A DNA stretch of 64,000 bases from Jeotgalicoccus marinus DSM 19772. GTDB taxonomy: Bacteria > Bacillota > Bacilli > Staphylococcales > Salinicoccaceae. The stretch is from the NCBI RefSeq assembly GCF_000425825.1, contig NZ_AUEE01000010.1, positions 31,680-95,679 of the forward strand, given 5' to 3'. How positions within the stretch are numbered: position 1 is the first letter of the stretch; every line of letters starts with the position of its first letter. Below are positions 1-9,108 of this stretch, piece by piece. Below the pieces are notes generated by a model that did not search any database, had not been told where the DNA came from, and worked only from the letters and a program-made list of their open reading frames with translations. A program made the translations under genes and the position numbers.

Positions 1-873
1 CTCAAAGTATTCAAAATCCGCACCTTCATCCTCGAGTCGATCGACATATTTTCTAATATCAGGTACTAAAATTTCTCGTGTACCTGCAAAAATATATACC
101 TTCGGTAGGTCTATGACGTTTCCATACACTGGAGACACTTTATAATTATTATAGTCCGTGTCTCCTCTCCAAAGTTTACCAATAACTTGTAGTTTTTCTC
201 TTTTAAGCATCGGTTCCACTTCGATAAAGTTCTCAATCTCAGGATTATTCAAAGATACGTCCATCCACGGACAAATGACGATCTGTGCTTTTGGTAGTGT
301 TTTACTTTGTTGATATAAATACTGTACTAGACCCAAGGTTAAACCGCCACCTGCTGAATCGCCCATGATAATTAGGTCATCGTTCTCACTAATCAATTGT
401 TCATAGAGTACTTGCACTTGTTCATAAGCTTTTTCATATGTATGCACTGGTACTTTCGGATATATTGGGACAATAAATTCTAAGCCGGTTTCCTTAACTA
501 GTTTATTGATGAAGCGCCAGTGAAATGGTGAGGGTTGATTGATGTAACCTCCACCATGTAAATATAGTACACGCGTATGAGACTCTACTTCGTCCGGAGA
601 TACTGTGTAAACTTTCATATCTGAAACAAAATAATGGTCAATATTTGATCTGAATAAACTCGTTGGTATCTCATATTCATCACTATTTTCTTTTTCTTTT
701 CTTTCGAGTAATTCTTCATCCGCTGTCGTATTATCAAAGGTTGCCACTCTGATGACATCCTCTGCGAGCTCACTCCCCACACTACGGTGATTGACGAATA
801 TGGCACGGTAAATATAAGTGAGTACACCAAATATCGCTGTTATTGTTGTAATCGTCCTCAGTAAGACCTTCAT
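1..873 (-). CDS. Alpha/beta hydrolase (HSL/esterase type), 3' end cut by window edge
   Basis: The frame is open from ATG at 873 to base 1 without a stop, so the C-terminus lies outside the window (291 codons seen). An N-terminal hydrophobic segment (about residues 5-25) suggests a membrane anchor. The oxyanion-hole motif HGGGY is at residues 106-110 and the nucleophile elbow GDSAGG at 171-176 (Ser173). A later GTREILVPD stretch may supply the acid; the catalytic His would be off-window. These are marks of the hormone-sensitive-lipase/acetyl-esterase branch, which hydrolyses small acyl esters. It is the last visible gene of a co-directed set with the DUF6320 gene 21 bases upstream and the acyltransferase beyond. 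Substrate is unknown. Confidence 0.85.
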   Translation of the reverse strand, partial: MKVLLRTITTITAIFGVLTYIYRAIFVNHRSVGSELAEDVIRVATFDNTTADEELLERKEKENSDEYEIPTSLFRSNIDHYFVSDMKVYTVSPDEVESHTRVLYLHGGGYINQPSPFHWRFINKLVKETGLEFIVPIYPKVPVHTYEKAYEQVQVLYEQLISENDDLIIMGDSAGGGLTLGLVQYLYQQSKTLPKAQIVICPWMDVSLNNPEIENFIEVEPMLKREKLQVIGKLWRGDTDYNNYKVSPVYGNVIDLPKVYIFAGTREILVPDIRKYVDRLEDEGADFEYFE

Positions 874-894
874 GCATTCACGCCTTTCAATATT

Positions 895-1560
895 TTATAA
901 ATGAAACCGTCTCATTAGTTGAGTCATAAAGCTTTCGTTGGCAATTAAGAGCATCAGTATAAAAGACACTGTGCCCAGTGATGCAGCTGATACAGCTGGC
1001 CAAAGAACGTGTGACACGCCTGTAAAATAGAGAATCAATGGCAGATAACCCAATCCAATCATCATCAACAGGAAACTAATATAGCCTGTCCACTTCATTC
1101 TTACCTTTATAATCAGCATACAAATTAACACGATACCTGCCAGTATTATCAGTGGCATAACATAGTCAACAGACCACTGTAAGGAACCTGTCATGGCATC
1201 AATGACCAAAAGTAAAAACGTCAAGCTGACGACTTGGGCAATAATCTTACCACCCAAATGCGAAGGTGATAAGATGGTGTGATTTAAAGACACAAGTAAG
1301 TAGAACACCGCCACTGCTACATAGAATACCCATAAGAACCGAGGCATAACGATAATATTGACTAAGAGACAAATAATCGTCGCTAGGATGCCACCGAAAA
1401 CTGCAAATTTTGCGAGTCGGTCTTTAACTTTAAATCTTTTCTGATCATAAGCAGGATAGGCGCGTTCTTCTTTTGGTAAGTCTGTCGTTGAAAGCAACTG
1501 ATGACAGAGCGGACATGCTCGTTGTTTCGTATTAATCTCACATTCTGAACAGCGATTCAT
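895..1560 (-). CDS. DUF6320-type membrane protein with N-terminal zinc ribbon
   Basis: The 221-residue product begins with two CxxC pairs (Cys4, 7, 16, 19), a zinc-ribbon pattern, then a charged linker and about six hydrophobic segments, so it is a polytopic membrane protein with a small metal-binding cytosolic head. ATG at 1560 is preferred over the longer in-frame ATG at 1578 because GGGGAG lies six bases before it and the upstream acyltransferase stops at 1562. The combination of zinc ribbon, membrane part and condensation-type acyltransferase neighbour fits the family I recall as DUF6320. No biochemical role is known to me. Confidence 0.7.
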   Translation of the reverse strand: MNRCSECEINTKQRACPLCHQLLSTTDLPKEERAYPAYDQKRFKVKDRLAKFAVFGGILATIICLLVNIIVMPRFLWVFYVAVAVFYLLVSLNHTILSPSHLGGKIIAQVVSLTFLLLVIDAMTGSLQWSVDYVMPLIILAGIVLICMLIIKVRMKWTGYISFLLMMIGLGYLPLILYFTGVSHVLWPAVSAASLGTVSFILMLLIANESFMTQLMRRFHL

Positions 1561-1561
1561 C

Positions 1562-2827
1562 TTACTCTCCCCATCCATTGGAATGCACGGTTACTTCTAG
1601 TCCCGTCATTCGCGTAAGGTTTTTAAAAAATGCTTTTATAAATTCATTTTCGTCAATAGACCTTGCAAAAGTCATTGTTAACTTATTATTAATTGTTGCC
1701 GCCCCACAATTGATTGGACTCTTTTTAGTTGGGTATAAAACGATATCCATCCAATCGATAAAGGGACGCATTTCATCTGGTACTTTTACATTTCCTAAGT
1801 TCGTCAGAGTCAATGTCTTTCGATTTTCGCCCACACTATTAAAGGCAAAACGCATAATAGGATACTTTATAAAGACTGGAACAATTCTTAGTAGTAAATT
1901 TTTCTGGAAGGAGACAAAGTGATTAATCCCCCTCTGTAGAAAAGATTTTTCCGTTTTCTTAATAAGTTCTCTTGTGACAGCTTCTATAATTTCATCCATT
2001 GTCATATCTTTTTTTACTTGAACTCCGATGTTTGAGACAGAAAAGAAATTTCTCATGGTCTTAGAAGGGAACACTTTCCTAAGGTTCACCGGTATTGCCA
2101 CACTAATATAAGCGTCACTATTTTTCTTTCTTTCTTCATAGATCGTCAGAATCAATACACTGGTTAGAAGCCCGGTTAATGAGGTTCCCTGACTTTTGGC
2201 AAAGGTATTGAGTGCACCAGCATCCATAATACCCTGCACAAGATTAATACCTCTTGGGCTTAACTCAGTACCGGATAATTGGTAGGCTTTTTGATCTTTG
2301 TCTTGGCTTTTAGCTGGTTCACTATGATTGACATAGCGAACAAAGCTGTCTTCTGACTCTTCTTGGTCTACCTCATCTTCAGGTAACAGAATTGTGCCGT
2401 CCGTCATTATGTTTTTACCCATCAAATATAAGTACTGATAGACGAGTGTTTTTAAAAATTCCTGGGCACCTCCGCCATCTGTTACAGAATGAAATACTTC
2501 TACAGATATTCTCTTGTTGAAATATAGGACACGAATTAAAAAGGCATTATTTTCCTTTCGATCAATCGGTGCACATGGATAATCTGTTTCTTCTTTGACT
2601 AACAGGCTGTCATCGTTTGCCTCTAGAAAATCCCAAAATAAACCTTTTCTTACCCTGACCATTAAAGTTGGAAAGCGTATTGCGACGATGTCAAGCGCTT
2701 CTTGCAGCACTTCTGGATCAATCATTTCATATAGAGTGGCTGAAACTCTGTAGACAGCAGAATTAGACGAACTTGAAACAGCATGAAAAATCTTACCTGT
2801 ATTATCAATCTTATACCACTGACTCAT
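1562..2827 (-). CDS. Condensation-domain-like (alcohol) acyltransferase
   Basis: A 421-residue soluble protein with the HxxxDG active-site signature of the CoA-dependent acyltransferase/condensation superfamily: His113 to Asp117 in the HSVTDGGG stretch. Total length and the second-half pattern match proteins annotated as alcohol acetyltransferases. Family members move an acyl group from CoA or a carrier to an alcohol or amine; donor and acceptor cannot be read here. It is first in a tight three-gene set followed by the DUF6320 membrane protein and an esterase-type hydrolase, which suggests synthesis, membrane handling and turnover of one acyl ester. The set is likely transcribed from the gap at 2828-2870. 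Confidence 0.75.
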   Translation of the reverse strand: MSQWYKIDNTGKIFHAVSSSSNSAVYRVSATLYEMIDPEVLQEALDIVAIRFPTLMVRVRKGLFWDFLEANDDSLLVKEETDYPCAPIDRKENNAFLIRVLYFNKRISVEVFHSVTDGGGAQEFLKTLVYQYLYLMGKNIMTDGTILLPEDEVDQEESEDSFVRYVNHSEPAKSQDKDQKAYQLSGTELSPRGINLVQGIMDAGALNTFAKSQGTSLTGLLTSVLILTIYEERKKNSDAYISVAIPVNLRKVFPSKTMRNFFSVSNIGVQVKKDMTMDEIIEAVTRELIKKTEKSFLQRGINHFVSFQKNLLLRIVPVFIKYPIMRFAFNSVGENRKTLTLTNLGNVKVPDEMRPFIDWMDIVLYPTKKSPINCGAATINNKLTMTFARSIDENEFIKAFFKNLTRMTGLEVTVHSNGWGE

Positions 2828-2871
2828 CTTTTAACCCTCCATTTTCTCTTATACAAATTGTATATCTTAGA

Positions 2872-2912
2872 GCAATAAAAAAGAAGTAAAACCGTCAAAG
2901 GTTCTACTTCTT
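2872..2912 (-). terminator. Rho-independent terminator of the peptide-binding-protein gene
   Basis: Arms AAGAAGTAAAACC (2881-2893) and GGTTCTACTTCTT (2900-2912) pair with one mismatch around a six-base loop. Read on the minus strand a T-rich run follows. It sits 19 bases after the stop of the binding-protein gene. Confidence 0.8.
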
Positions 2913-2930
2913 ACTATAATATAGGTAAAT

Positions 2931-4598
2931 TTATTCACTCTCTAAAGTGACGTTTCTGAAGTCTGGTTTGTTAAAGTTATTAATTTCTAATCCCTGTACT
3001 TCAGTTCGAGCTGCATTGGCACTTTGTGCTTGTCGAATTGAAACAAATGGTTGATCTTCGATTAAGATCTCATCCACTCTTTGGTAAATTTCTTCACGTT
3101 TACCTTCATCTAGCTCTTGTCGGCCTTGTTCAAGTAGACTATCCACTTCTTCATTTTCATAGAATGAGCGGTTACCACTCGCACCTTGCATTGAAGAATG
3201 CACTAATGGCCAGAATGATTGGTCTGGATCTCCAACTGGGTTCGGCCAACCTAGAATGAAGAGGTCATGTTCTCCGTTAGACACAGCTTCTAGATACGCA
3301 CCCCACTCTAATTGCTCAATCTCTAAATTAATACCTATCTCTTTTAGTTTTTCTTGCATCAATACAGCAAGGTCTACACGTTCTGGTGAATCATTCGTCA
3401 TAACAGTTAAATCAAAGCCGTTCTCATAGCCCGCTTCATTAAGAAGTTCTTTGGCACGCTCTGGATCATAATCTAGATCTTCTAAGTTTTCGTTATAGCC
3501 AAGTAATTCTTGTTGAATCGCACCTTTCATCTCACGACCGACACCGAAGTAGATACCTTCCATAATTTCTTCCTTATCTACCATGTGTGCAATCGCCTGA
3601 CGTACACGCTTATCTTCAAGTGGACCTTCTTGAGTGTTCATACCGATGTATTCATTCGACAGATTATAAACCGGATATGTTTCCATCTCTGGATGATTTT
3701 CTATACGTTCCCACTGACCATTATCAAATCCTTGGATAAAGTGAGATTGGCCACTTTCAAGTTCTGCAATTCTTGATGCATCCTCAACGACAACTTTAAA
3801 GGTCACAGTATCTAGTTTTGCAGGCTCATCCCAATAATCATCAAAGCGTTCGACAACAATCTCTTCACCTGGTGTTCTCGATTGGAATTGCATATAGCCT
3901 GTACCAATTGGCTTTTGCTCAATAATCGCACCGGTATTATTACCTACTGCTTGAGCAACCGCTTCGTACTCCTCACCACCAGATTCTCTTAGTTCATAAA
4001 ATTCTTCTAAGCTGATATCTTGGTCACTTTGATCGATTGCATTTTGATAATCCTCATCTATTACTTCTTTTGATACAATACCTGCACCATCATGTGCTAA
4101 ATAATTTAAAAATGGTGAGAAAGGATATTCAGTTACAATTTCAATCGTGTAGTCATCGATTACATTGATTTCTGAAATCATTTCAAAAATGTTGGCACGA
4201 GCCGATGCGACTGCCGGATCCATAATTCTTTCAAAGCTTGCTTTTACAGCGTTAGCATTGAAGTCTGTCCCATCATGGAATTTTACACCTTCTCTTAAGT
4301 TAAAAACCCAAGTCGTATCATCTGTTTGTTCATAATCAGTCGCAAGTCTAGGCTGTGGGTTTAGGTCCTCATCTAAATAAAAGAGGCCTTCGTAGATGAC
4401 ATTTCTTCGCTGGTCAGACGGTAAATCATTTTGACCTGCGGGGTCAAGTGATGAAGCATCACTTGCATAAGATGCGACTAGGTCTCCACCCGATGAATCT
4501 GAAGCTGCATTTTCACTCTCCATTACTTCAGAATCATCTGTACATGCTGCGAGCATTAGTAGGGTCATGGCAAATATTATGTATTTAAATTTTTTCAT
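2931..4598 (-). CDS. oppA: Peptide ABC transporter substrate-binding lipoprotein (OppA/DppE type)
   Basis: The 555-residue product starts with a lipoprotein signal (Lys-Lys, hydrophobic core, LMLAAC lipobox with Cys19), then a typical family-5 solute-binding protein carrying the conserved stretch near FNLREGVKFHDG. It would sit on the outer membrane face and deliver peptides to the permease encoded by the divergent operon. ATG at 4598 is chosen over 4622 because GGAGG lies six bases before it. Size is normal for the family. The gene is alone on its transcript. Ligand could be oligo- or dipeptides; the symbol marks family, not proven specificity. Confidence 0.85.
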   Translation of the reverse strand: MKKFKYIIFAMTLLMLAACTDDSEVMESENAASDSSGGDLVASYASDASSLDPAGQNDLPSDQRRNVIYEGLFYLDEDLNPQPRLATDYEQTDDTTWVFNLREGVKFHDGTDFNANAVKASFERIMDPAVASARANIFEMISEINVIDDYTIEIVTEYPFSPFLNYLAHDGAGIVSKEVIDEDYQNAIDQSDQDISLEEFYELRESGGEEYEAVAQAVGNNTGAIIEQKPIGTGYMQFQSRTPGEEIVVERFDDYWDEPAKLDTVTFKVVVEDASRIAELESGQSHFIQGFDNGQWERIENHPEMETYPVYNLSNEYIGMNTQEGPLEDKRVRQAIAHMVDKEEIMEGIYFGVGREMKGAIQQELLGYNENLEDLDYDPERAKELLNEAGYENGFDLTVMTNDSPERVDLAVLMQEKLKEIGINLEIEQLEWGAYLEAVSNGEHDLFILGWPNPVGDPDQSFWPLVHSSMQGASGNRSFYENEEVDSLLEQGRQELDEGKREEIYQRVDEILIEDQPFVSIRQAQSANAARTEVQGLEINNFNKPDFRNVTLESE

Positions 4599-4652
4599 TA
4601 CTATCCTCCATTTACAATTCATATTACTACACTATGTTTTAGCGTAAATCAT

Positions 4653-4680
4653 ATTATACCACTCGGGATTGATTAATCAA
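4653..4680 (-). promoter_or_regulatory. Sigma-A promoter for the binding-protein gene
   Basis: On the minus strand TTGATT (complement of 4675-4680) and TATAAT (complement of 4653-4658) are 16 bases apart, about 55 bases before the start codon. Confidence 0.6.
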
Positions 4681-4776
4681 GATGCTTGCTCATACAAAAA
4701 TCAAATGACCTAATATTTAATTGATCATTAAATTTAAACCCTAGTCATAAACTACGAATTGGAAGTTATCATTAAC

Positions 4777-4791
4777 AAATTTCTGAATAAT
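4777..4791. promoter_or_regulatory. Possible CodY box in the divergent peptide-transporter region
   Basis: AAATTTCTGAATAAT matches 12 of 15 positions of the CodY consensus AATTTTCWGAAAATT. CodY represses peptide-transport operons in related bacteria when branched-chain amino acids and GTP are high. The site lies in the 384-base gap (4599-4982) between the two divergent units, about 100 bases from each promoter. With three mismatches it is only suggestive. Apart from this site and the two promoters I see nothing else in the gap. Confidence 0.35.
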
Positions 4792-4887
4792 AGCAAATAA
4801 AGCCTGTCATATGGGTGTTACCGTTTTCAATTGTGTACAATTTTAGGAATCTTGGCAGTAAAAAGTATAGACTTATTCACTATCTTC

Positions 4888-4916
4888 TTGTTATAGTCGA
4901 GACGTCGATGTATTAT
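4888..4916 (+). promoter_or_regulatory. Sigma-A promoter of the peptide permease operon
   Basis: TTGTTA (4888-4893) and TATTAT (4911-4916) with a 17-base spacer, about 65 bases before the first permease gene; the ribosome site AGAGGGGG follows near 4965. Confidence 0.6.
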
Positions 4917-4982
4917 TAAAAGGTATTTATCAAAATACAGTGACTTATCTTAATATTTTGTCTTAGAGGGGGTTTATACTAA

Positions 4983-5891
4983 ATGTCTAACATTCAACCT
5001 AGTCAGGTTCCAGCAAAGAAACCCGCTAATCGCCGTGTTGAGAACTTTAAAGATTTCTTTACAAAATTAAAGAAAAATAAAGCAGCACTCACTGGTTTCT
5101 ACGTATTGGTGTTTTTCTTACTTGTCTCAATCTTTGGGGCACTGGATTCTAACTATAATTTTTTAGGGGTGAATTCTAACGCCACTAACCTTACCGATAA
5201 ATTACTTGGTCCTTCTGGACAGTATTGGTTCGGTACAGATCACCTTGGGCGCGATATCTTTTATCGTATCCTACATGGTATGTACATAACCTTAGGCGTC
5301 GGTTTCGCAGCAACATTTATGGCTGCATTGGTCGGTGTACCAATCGGTATTATTGCCGGCTATTACGGTGGATGGGTCGACACTGTAATTATGCGTCTCA
5401 TGGACGTTTTACTTGCTTTCCCTGGTATCCTACTTGCACTTGCAATTGTCAGTGTACTAGGTGGTAGTACAATCAACGTTACAATCGCCATCGCAATCGG
5501 TGCCCTACCGCAATTTGCACGTATTGTCCGTGGGTCCACATTGACGACTAAGAAACTTGAGTACGTCGATGCTGTAAGGGCTTTAGGTGCGCGTGATGGT
5601 AAGATTATTTTCCAGCATATTCTACCTAACATAATGTCACCAATTATCGTTAATACGACAATCTTTGTTGCGACAGCGATTCTTTCTGCAGCGGGTCTAT
5701 CATTCCTAGGTCTTGGTGTTCAGCCACCTACGCCTGAATGGGGTGCCATGCTAAATGATGGTCGTAACTATATGTATCAAGCAGCTCACATTACATTCTT
5801 CCCAGGTATCATGATTGTAATTGTCGTTCTTGCGTTTAACTTATTTGGGGACGGCTTAAGAGATGCGCTTGATCCGAAGTCTAAAAAATAG
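4983..5891 (+). CDS. oppC: Peptide ABC transporter permease, OppC/DppC type
   Basis: A 302-residue inner-membrane permease with a long charged N-terminal tail, a first transmembrane segment near residues 37-55, an OppC-type N-terminal region, and five further segments. The EAA loop that contacts the ATPases is visible as DAVRALGARDGKIIFQHILP. It pairs with the OppB-type permease to form the channel. It is the first gene of a four-gene operon, followed by its partner after 12 bases. The order C-B-D-F is reversed from the commoner B-C-D-F. Confidence 0.9.
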   Translation: MSNIQPSQVPAKKPANRRVENFKDFFTKLKKNKAALTGFYVLVFFLLVSIFGALDSNYNFLGVNSNATNLTDKLLGPSGQYWFGTDHLGRDIFYRILHGMYITLGVGFAATFMAALVGVPIGIIAGYYGGWVDTVIMRLMDVLLAFPGILLALAIVSVLGGSTINVTIAIAIGALPQFARIVRGSTLTTKKLEYVDAVRALGARDGKIIFQHILPNIMSPIIVNTTIFVATAILSAAGLSFLGLGVQPPTPEWGAMLNDGRNYMYQAAHITFFPGIMIVIVVLAFNLFGDGLRDALDPKSKK

Positions 5892-5903
5892 GAGGGGGAT
5901 TTC

Positions 5904-6824
5904 ATGACACAGTTTATTATACGAAGATTACTTCAGCTTATCCCGGTGCTACTCGGTGTTACAGTTCTCGTCTTCAGTCTGATGCATCTCACTCCTGGTA
6001 ACCCAGCGGTTATCATGGCCGGAGAAAGTGCACCTGAAGCAACGGTAAAAGCGATTGAAGCAAGATTAGGATTAAATGATCCACTATATGAACAATACTT
6101 TCGTTTCTTAGGTAATGTTGTTCAGTTGGACTTCGGTTCTTCTATTCGAGACAACATTCCAGTATTCGATCACATTAAAGCACGTTTTGCAATCACACTA
6201 GAATTATCAGTGATTTCTATGATCTTCTCTATCTTCTGGGGTCTCCTTGTTGGGATTATTTCAGCAGTTAGAAAATATTCATTCGAAGATGTTGCAATGA
6301 TGGTTATCGCTTTATTTGGTTTATCAATGCCAAATTTCTGGTTAGGTCTCATGCTCATCCAGTGGTTTGCAATCGAATTCCCAATCTTTAAACCTACTGG
6401 TTGGGGGAGCTTGGAACAAAACGTCTTACCAGTTATTACACTCGGTACTGCAGGTGCTGCGATTATCGCGCGTATGACACGTAGTTCTATGCTCGACGTT
6501 ATCGACCAAGATTACATCCGTACCGCTCGTGCCAAGGGCGTTAAAGAGGGTACTGTAATTCTCCGCCACGCACTGAAAAATGCTTTGATTCCTGTTATAA
6601 CTGTTGTTGGTATTCAGTTCGGTAGCTTCTTAGCCGGTTCAGTACTAACAGAGAGTGTATTTGCAATCAACGGACTCGGTCGACTGATTATCGATTCAAT
6701 CTTACAACGTGACTTCCCTGTCGTTCAGGGTGCAATACTTGTTATCGCAGTTGTTTTCGTTATCGTTAACCTCATTGTCGATATTTCATACAGATTGCTC
6801 AACAAGCGCGTAGACTTAAACTAA
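5904..6824 (+). CDS. oppB: Peptide ABC transporter permease, OppB/DppB type
   Basis: A 306-residue permease beginning with the family-typical IIRRLLQLIPVLLGVTVLVF first membrane helix and the HLTPGNPA periplasmic-type stretch, followed by five more helices. The EAA coupling loop reads IRTARAKGVKEGTVILRHAL. It pairs with the upstream OppC-type subunit. GGAGGGGG eight bases before ATG supports the start. The gap to the next gene is 15 bases with GGAGGAGAGG, so translation is well supported within one operon. Confidence 0.9.
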   Translation: MTQFIIRRLLQLIPVLLGVTVLVFSLMHLTPGNPAVIMAGESAPEATVKAIEARLGLNDPLYEQYFRFLGNVVQLDFGSSIRDNIPVFDHIKARFAITLELSVISMIFSIFWGLLVGIISAVRKYSFEDVAMMVIALFGLSMPNFWLGLMLIQWFAIEFPIFKPTGWGSLEQNVLPVITLGTAGAAIIARMTRSSMLDVIDQDYIRTARAKGVKEGTVILRHALKNALIPVITVVGIQFGSFLAGSVLTESVFAINGLGRLIIDSILQRDFPVVQGAILVIAVVFVIVNLIVDISYRLLNKRVDLN

Positions 6825-6839
6825 GGAGGAGAGGAATTC

Positions 6840-7847
6840 ATGTCAGAAGATATAATTCTCGATATAAACGATCTCCGCACTTCCTTCTTTGTTGGTGACA
6901 ATGAAGTAAAGGCAGTAGATGGAGTAACATTCCAAGTACCTAAGGGTAAAACTTTAGGTATCGTTGGTGAGAGTGGTTCTGGTAAAAGTATTACTGCCCT
7001 ATCGATTTTAAGACTGATTGAAGAACCAGGTAAGATCAAGAGTGGGAGTATCAAATATAAAGACGAAGAACTAACAGAAGCAAAAAATGCACGTATGCGT
7101 CAAGTACGTGGTAATGAAATATCTATGATTTTCCAGGAACCAATGACATCACTAAACCCGACATTTACAATCGGTCAACAGCTGAGAGAATCATTTAAGA
7201 TACACCAAGGCTTAGGTAAAAAAGAAGGTACAAAACGTGCGATTGAAATGCTCGAACTTGTCGGTATTCCTTCACCTGAAAAACGTGTGAATCAGTATCC
7301 TTTCGAACTATCAGGCGGGATGAGACAACGTGTCATGATTGCCATGGCACTTGCTTGTAAACCTGAATTACTTATTGCCGATGAGCCAACAACCGCTCTA
7401 GACGTAACAATTCAAGCTCAAATTTTAGAGCTCATCAAAGAACTGCAAGAAGAAATCGGTATGAGTGTTGTAATGATTACTCATGACCTTGGTGTCGTAG
7501 CAGAAACTTGTGACTACGTTGCCGTAATGTATGCAGGTAAGGTTGTAGAATACGCAGATATCTATACCTTGTTTGAGAATCCTAAACATCCTTATACAGT
7601 CGGTCTCTTAAACTCACTACCACGACATGACAAAACACAAGATGAACTCATTCCAATCAAGGGTAACGTCCCTGCTCCAGACGAAATGCCAACAGGTTGT
7701 CGTTTCGCACCACGTTGTCCATTCGCATCAGACATTTGTAACACACTCCCTGAATTAGAAAGTGTTGGAGAGGGTAACGAAGTTAGATGCTGGATTCATA
7801 CAGATCAATGGGACGGAGATAAGGAGGTGCAACTGAATGCCAAGTAA
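6840..7847 (+). CDS. oppD: Peptide ABC transporter ATP-binding protein, OppD type
   Basis: A 335-residue cytosolic ATPase with Walker A GESGSGKS (residues 43-50), signature LSGGMRQR, Walker B LLIADEP, switch His in MITHDLG, and the oligopeptide C-terminal extension containing the [10 protein letters not shown] and final Cys that mark OppD/F proteins (Cys-rich, may bind an Fe-S cluster in some members). It powers the importer with the OppF subunit. It overlaps the next gene by 11 bases, implying translational coupling. Confidence 0.92.
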   Translation: MSEDIILDINDLRTSFFVGDNEVKAVDGVTFQVPKGKTLGIVGESGSGKSITALSILRLIEEPGKIKSGSIKYKDEELTEAKNARMRQVRGNEISMIFQEPMTSLNPTFTIGQQLRESFKIHQGLGKKEGTKRAIEMLELVGIPSPEKRVNQYPFELSGGMRQRVMIAMALACKPELLIADEPTTALDVTIQAQILELIKELQEEIGMSVVMITHDLGVVAETCDYVAVMYAGKVVEYADIYTLFENPKHPYTVGLLNSLPRHDKTQDELIPIKGNVPAPDEMPTGCRFAPRCPFASDICNTLPELESVGEGNEVRCWIHTDQWDGDKEVQLNAK

Positions 7848-8934
7848 AACTTTATTAAATGTCGAGAATTTAGAACAGCATTTCCCTATTAAAGGGGGCT
7901 TTCTCGGTAGAACAATCAACCATGTTAAAGCAGTAGATGGTATTACCTTCCAAATCAAAGAAGGTGAAACAGTTGCAGTTGTTGGTGAATCAGGTTGTGG
8001 TAAATCCACAACTGGCCGTGCAATCCTACGCCTTGATGAGCCAACAAATGGTAAGGTTGAATTCTTAGGTCAAGATGTTTTATCAATGTCTAAAGATGAA
8101 ATGCGTAAGATGAGAAAAGATATGCAAATTATCTTCCAGGACCCATACGCGTCACTTAACCCACGTAAAACGGTTAGACAAACACTATGGGAAGCAATGG
8201 ACATTCAAAAAGTTGTGCCTCGTAAAGAACGCACACAAAAAATTATTGAACTGATGGAAACAGTTGGTTTACAGAGACACCAAATCGACCGTTATCCACA
8301 CGAATTCTCAGGTGGTCAGCGTCAACGTATCGGTATTGCAAGAGCTTTATCTGTTAATCCTAAGCTCATCATCTGTGATGAGGCAGTATCCGCACTTGAC
8401 GTATCAATTCAGGCGCAGGTTTTAAACTTATTAAAACGCCTGCAAAAAGAATTCGGTCTAACTTACCTATTTATCTCACATGACTTAGGTGTTGTCAGAC
8501 ACATTGCAGACCGTATCGTTGTTATGTATTTAGGTAAAATCGTTGAAATTGGGGATACGGATGCGATTTTTGAAAATCCACAGCACCCATACACAAAAGC
8601 CTTATTATCAGCGATTCCTGTACCCGATCCGAGAAATAAATCACAGCGTATCTTCTTACGTGGTGATGTGCCTTCTCCAATCGATCCACCAACAGGTTGC
8701 CGCTTCCACACACGTTGTCCTTTCGCGACGGATCACTGTCGTACAGCTGATCCTGCTCTAGAGCAAAAAGGTGAAGGCTACGAAGGTCATCATGAAGTCG
8801 CTTGTCACTACGCCTTAGATATCGAAAGTGGTAAACACGAGGCTCAGTACGAAATGTACAATGTACGTGAAATACTGGATGATGAAAGTGAAGAAGCAGT
8901 TCATTCTGAACAAGACGAATATACTAAGTCATAA
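7837..8934 (+). CDS. oppF: Peptide ABC transporter ATP-binding protein, OppF type
   Basis: A 365-residue ATPase: Walker A GESGCGKS (50-57), signature FSGGQRQR, Walker [10 protein letters not shown] (DEAVSALD is typical for OppF), switch FISHDLG, and the C-terminal [10 protein letters not shown] region. A roughly 35-residue acidic tail after the Cys motif is longer than usual. Start ATG 7837 has GGAGG spaced nine bases inside the end of oppD. Last gene of the operon, followed at once by a strong terminator. Confidence 0.92.
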   Translation: MPSKTLLNVENLEQHFPIKGGFLGRTINHVKAVDGITFQIKEGETVAVVGESGCGKSTTGRAILRLDEPTNGKVEFLGQDVLSMSKDEMRKMRKDMQIIFQDPYASLNPRKTVRQTLWEAMDIQKVVPRKERTQKIIELMETVGLQRHQIDRYPHEFSGGQRQRIGIARALSVNPKLIICDEAVSALDVSIQAQVLNLLKRLQKEFGLTYLFISHDLGVVRHIADRIVVMYLGKIVEIGDTDAIFENPQHPYTKALLSAIPVPDPRNKSQRIFLRGDVPSPIDPPTGCRFHTRCPFATDHCRTADPALEQKGEGYEGHHEVACHYALDIESGKHEAQYEMYNVREILDDESEEAVHSEQDEYTKS

Positions 8935-8948
8935 GATATATGATTATC

Positions 8949-8980
8949 CCGCAAAGCCCTAAAGGCTTTGCGGTTTTTTT
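8949..8980 (+). terminator. Terminator of the peptide permease operon
   Basis: Perfect 10-bp stem CCGCAAAGCC / GGCTTTGCGG with a five-base loop, followed by seven T. Confidence 0.95.
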
Positions 8981-9003
8981 GTATTTTAAAGATATTTACT
9001 TAA

Positions 9004-9055
9004 GGGGCTGGTGATAAGTCCTTGGTTTCATCACCACTTATCACTGCCCAACTCC
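9004..9055. repeat. Short GGGGCTGG-ended inverted element
   Basis: The outer ends GGGGCTGG (9004-9011) and CCCAACTCC (9047-9055) are near-complementary, and the inner arms GTGATAAGT and ACTTATCAC (9011-9019 and 9036-9044) are exact. The ends resemble those of the larger element at 36341-36524. It lies between two convergent terminators and encodes nothing obvious. Confidence 0.5.
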
Positions 9056-9065
9056 ACACCACCAT

Positions 9066-9096
9066 AAAAAAGACGTGCACCATAAAGGTACACGCC
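9066..9096 (-). terminator. Terminator of the DUF402-ccpE-MFS-DUF456 operon
   Basis: On the minus strand a 10-bp stem with two G-U pairs (9072-9081 with 9087-9096), a five-base loop and a T run. Confidence 0.75.
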
Positions 9097-9108
9097 TTAA
9101 CCGAAAAC

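Noticed and set aside
1578..1922. 114-codon plus-strand frame
   Set aside because: Antisense to the acyltransferase gene, whose catalytic motif and neighbours make the minus-strand reading certain.
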